A program made the translations under genes and the position numbers. The notes under the pieces were generated by a model. The model saw nothing but the letters and a program-made list of their open reading frames with translations, was not told the DNA's origin and ran no database searches. Of a stretch of DNA of 64,000 bases, positions 61,652 to 64,000 are shown one piece after another; the first letter of the stretch is position 1, and the number at the start of each line of letters is the position of its first letter. The stretch is from Flavobacterium johnsoniae UW101 (GTDB lineage: Bacteria > Bacteroidota > Bacteroidia > Flavobacteriales > Flavobacteriaceae). The DNA lies in contig NC_009441.1 in assembly GCF_000016645.1 (NCBI RefSeq), positions 3,472,001 to 3,536,000 of the forward strand. The letters are read 5' to 3'.

Positions 61652-61836
61652 ATGAACCATGCAGAAAAAAAACGATAGCAGGCACAATAAGCCTGCCGCG
61701 GCAGAAAAGACAAAGACAGCTGCACGACCAGCTGGGAAATTTCATGGCTTGGATGCACAGACCCAAAGACGCGGGGGAAATTCAGAAAGACAGAGCAAAA
61801 TCAGTCCCTGTCGGAATGCTTCCGATAATTTTCTGA
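61652..61836 (+). pseudogene. Hidden small gene with an apparent single-base deletion
   Basis: ATG at 61,652 opens MNHAEKK and then stops after two further codons. If one A is added to the eight-A run at 61,665-61,672, the frame continues as TIAGTISLPRQKRQRQ and HDQLGNFMAWMHRPKDAGE to the stop at 61,834-61,836, giving about 61 residues of coherent composition ending in MLPIIF. I recall a comparable small gene in related clusters but cannot name it. The frame in use here would otherwise be read as an odd extension of protein F. Confidence 0.45.
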
Positions 61837-61901
61837 GAATATCATTCCTGCCCAAACTGGAGCAGTGCAAAACCGTACAGCCCCGTAGGGAACACAAAAG
61901 A

Positions 61902-62828
61902 ATGCAGCCGCAGTTCTACAAATCCCTTTCGCATCTGACAGCGCATTACGGCATCACCCCCATGCAGACCGACTGCTTTGAATATCCGTACAATTTAGCG
62001 CTGTCGCTGTGGGATGCGGAGCGGATGCTGAAAAAACAGTACGCGGACTGCCCCGAAATCAGTCTGATACAGGACGGTGCTGAAACCTATCTTGAAAGCG
62101 AGGAAACCTGCGATACAGGGACGACCCTGTATTACATACCCGTCGAACCGCTGTATTGGATGAGCCACGATGCGTGGTACAAAAGAAATGCCAAACTGCT
62201 TTTAAGCCTCTTTTCCTATCTGTACCATATTGCGGAAGTCCCCTACTACAGACAGCAGGACAGCTACCTGTACTGGATGTATGAAATGCACAGGGAATGG
62301 ACGGAGCAGGACGACGAAGGCGAACAGAGAGAACGCTTTTTGCATGAGTTCGACAGGGCGGAGATTATAGGGGACTTTATCGAAAAAAAAATATACAATC
62401 CAATCAGCCTGAGGCTATTTGGACAGCGCCTGCGCAGCTTCAAATGCCGTGATGCATTCGACTGGGAATGCCTGTCGGTTGCCCAAAAAGCGCATAGGCT
62501 TTACAGCGACTATCCCAACGAGGGAATCTTTAGAAATGCCCCCGCCTGCAACGGGGACGTGAATGACGAAGAGGACACCGAAAGCATCCCAATGCACAAA
62601 TACATTTCCTTTATTTCGCATACCAAAGGATGGCTCTATGAAACCCTTGAGCAGAGCATCAACAATGAATTCAACGAATACAGCCAGATGCACGAGCCGA
62701 CCATCTCGAAAAGATTCGACATTGGCACGCGGAAGCACCAAAGCCTGGATTTCGAGCGCAGGTTCTTTTCCCTCTTGGATGACCTGTGCGGACTGCTGTA
62801 CAACTACAAATCAAACGACGATGAATAA
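61902..62828 (+). CDS. PRTRC system protein F
   Basis: The 308-residue protein (from the ATG at 61,902) contains PMQTDCFEYPYNLALSLWDAERML near 20-43, YYIPVEPLYWM near 79-89 and LFSYLYHIAEVPYYRQQDSYLYWMYEM near 103-129, as in PRTRC protein F. The frame is open from 61,659, but the first 81 codons have odd composition and overlap the hidden small gene, so I prefer the later ATG, with TAGGGA about 14 bases upstream. It overlaps protein B by eight bases. Function unknown. Confidence 0.8.
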   Translation: MQPQFYKSLSHLTAHYGITPMQTDCFEYPYNLALSLWDAERMLKKQYADCPEISLIQDGAETYLESEETCDTGTTLYYIPVEPLYWMSHDAWYKRNAKLLLSLFSYLYHIAEVPYYRQQDSYLYWMYEMHREWTEQDDEGEQRERFLHEFDRAEIIGDFIEKKIYNPISLRLFGQRLRSFKCRDAFDWECLSVAQKAHRLYSDYPNEGIFRNAPACNGDVNDEEDTESIPMHKYISFISHTKGWLYETLEQSINNEFNEYSQMHEPTISKRFDIGTRKHQSLDFERRFFSLLDDLCGLLYNYKSNDDE

Positions 62829-63549
62829 TAGAAACTATATTTCCGAACAGCTGGGCGTCCTTTACCATCCCACCTCCGCACTTGTGTTCTATCAGAGCCA
62901 GTCTGCGGACAGGTCGGTGTATGTCGAGCATTTCGATATGGACGGGGACGGAATGCCTGTCAACGCACACCCGCTTACCGAGCGTGAGGCGCAGGCGCTT
63001 GCAAAGGCTTTAATGACCGAAAAGCAGAAGCAGACCGCCTTTCTGAAATCCGAAGGCATCCTGCCCGCAAACATACTGCATATCATGCCAAGCCCTGACA
63101 GGGGCGCTGTGCTTTGGTATACCAAACCCCAAGAGAGAACCCTGCATTTCATAGAAAGCCTTGAAATTGCGGACGGCAAGGCGCACATGCCTGCCATGAT
63201 ATGGCAGGCGACAAGAAACAGCCTCAGGGTATTTGCCATTGCCGGCAATAGAAGACCTACCGAAAAGACAGCCCTCTGCCATGCACCTCTTTTGAACATC
63301 TACGAGGACGGCAGGGTATGCATGGGGTCGGTCAGCATCAGCATCAAAAACTCCGCCTCGCTTGAAGAATTTACAGGGGCGTGGGAGGATTATTTCTTCA
63401 ACAGCTACTTCAGCCACCTCATAGGCAAAAATAGTCCCGTAAAAGGATGCTGCATAAGCCTGTGGAAAGACCTGATTGCATCAGGAAGACCTTTCCCTGC
63501 CGAAGTATTGAAAAAAAACAGCAGAACACTTAAAAGCCTACTGCCATGA
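62821..63549 (+). CDS. PRTRC system protein B, E2-like
   Basis: The 242-residue protein matches PRTRC protein B (Prok-E2_D, PF14460, from memory). The E2-like core is seen at about 130-170: RNSLRVFAI, then ALCHAPLLNIYEDGRVCMGS with Cys153 and Cys167. Cys167 in the GRVCMG turn is the probable active-site cysteine for carrying the ubiquitin-like protein. The start lies inside the end of protein F, and the stop overlaps the ThiF start (ATGA), so all three are tightly coupled. Transfer activity is inferred from fold and order. Confidence 0.85.
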   Translation: MNNRNYISEQLGVLYHPTSALVFYQSQSADRSVYVEHFDMDGDGMPVNAHPLTEREAQALAKALMTEKQKQTAFLKSEGILPANILHIMPSPDRGAVLWYTKPQERTLHFIESLEIADGKAHMPAMIWQATRNSLRVFAIAGNRRPTEKTALCHAPLLNIYEDGRVCMGSVSISIKNSASLEEFTGAWEDYFFNSYFSHLIGKNSPVKGCCISLWKDLIASGRPFPAEVLKKNSRTLKSLLP

Positions 63550-64000
63550 AAACAGAAAAGACCAAAATGCATTTTGCCGACACCTATCTCATCAGCCCCA
63601 CAAACCCGCTTACAGTAAACCTTATAGGCGCTGGCGGTACAGGCTCGAAAGTGCTGACCGCCCTCATGGAAATGAACTTCAGCCTGATAGCGCTCGGTCA
63701 TGCAGGGCTTTGTGTCCGCCTTTGGGATGACGACCTGATAAGCGACGCCAATCTCGGAAGACAGCGTTTTGCGCCCTGCGAAACAGGACTGCACAAATCC
63801 GTTGCCCTTATCAACCGTGCCAACCGCTTCATGGGTACGGACTGGAAAGCCGAAAGCGTAAAATTTGAAAAGGATGCACTCGGCAGACTGCCCAAAAATG
63901 CGCAGGCAAATTTGTACATCACCTGCACCGACAGCGTGCAGTCCCGCTTCAAGGTTGCGGAAATCCTCGCCTCGCTTCAACGAAACATTCCGCAGAGGGA
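63546..64000 (+). CDS. PRTRC system ThiF/E1-like protein (cut by window edge)
   Basis: About 151 residues are visible. The ATP-binding motif LIGAGGTGSK is at about 26-35. WDDDLISDANLGRQRF (60-75) has the acidic pair, Asn and Arg used by E1/ThiF/MoeB enzymes to adenylate a C-terminal glycine. A later TDSVQSR resembles the next family motif. The catalytic cysteine and zinc site would lie beyond the edge. Its partner is likely the glycine-ended protein C at 61,418-61,636. Confidence 0.9.
   Translation, partial: MKTEKTKMHFADTYLISPTNPLTVNLIGAGGTGSKVLTALMEMNFSLIALGHAGLCVRLWDDDLISDANLGRQRFAPCETGLHKSVALINRANRFMGTDWKAESVKFEKDALGRLPKNAQANLYITCTDSVQSRFKVAEILASLQRNIPQR

Noticed and set aside
61659..61901. 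81-codon N-terminal extension of PRTRC protein F
   Set aside because: The residues are Lys/Arg/Gln-rich without family pattern, and another frame of the same DNA looks more like protein; the start was placed at 61,902.

Overview
The window looks like a chromosome segment of a Flavobacterium-type member of the Bacteroidota. It is AT-rich, many genes are preceded by the flavobacterial promoter signature (TTG, about 19-20 bases, then TAnnTTTG), and the gene set is typical of the group: a fused CcsB-CcsA cytochrome c assembly protein, DUF2520-KdsC-UbiA-Maf, a PIG-L deacetylase next to a sodium:solute symporter, and short degenerate intergenic repeats.

Bases 1-53,190 read as ordinary chromosome. 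In order they hold: an M1 peptidase (cut by the window edge), a Dph6-like ATPase and small unknown genes (1-5,064); recG (5,365-7,473); an Aer-like PAS protein, a membrane sensor and a thioredoxin-like protein (7,728-9,889); an RND efflux set with TolC, then a bestrophin and an AraC regulator (10,429-17,938); a glutathione peroxidase; an ECF sigma/anti-sigma pair (19,447-20,765); a small rearranged island with a 122-bp direct repeat (20,891-22,830); an ArsR regulator facing a hydrolase-monooxygenase fusion; CcsBA; a housekeeping run from DUF2520 to an AI-2E-type exporter; outer-membrane and lipoproteins; PIG-L plus symporter; a TetR unit; aldehyde dehydrogenase with DUF779; pheT; an endolysin-like muramidase; a two-component operon; and apt.

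A tRNA-Arg(ACG) gene at 53,190-53,263 marks the edge of an integrated element that continues past the right end. Its large serine recombinase is read toward the tRNA, and its last codons and stop lie antisense inside the tRNA. Behind it come a small coupled gene, two unknown genes, a cytoplasmic trypsin-like protease and a two-HKD phospholipase D-family protein (a possible defence cargo). Next is a gene-poor regulatory stretch, then ssb, a DUF932 gene and a PRTRC cassette (E, C, F, B, ThiF). The element's right part is visibly richer in G+C than the chromosome.

The most interesting part is the PRTRC cassette, which reads as a bacterial ubiquitin-like conjugation pathway: a 72-residue ubiquitin-like protein ending in glycine, an E2-like protein with a conserved cysteine, and an E1/ThiF-like adenylating enzyme. 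Two single-base losses in adenine runs (near 61,139 and 61,665) appear to break PRTRC E and a hidden small gene before F. They may be real mutations or assembly errors. All family names come from motif reading and memory; no search was run.
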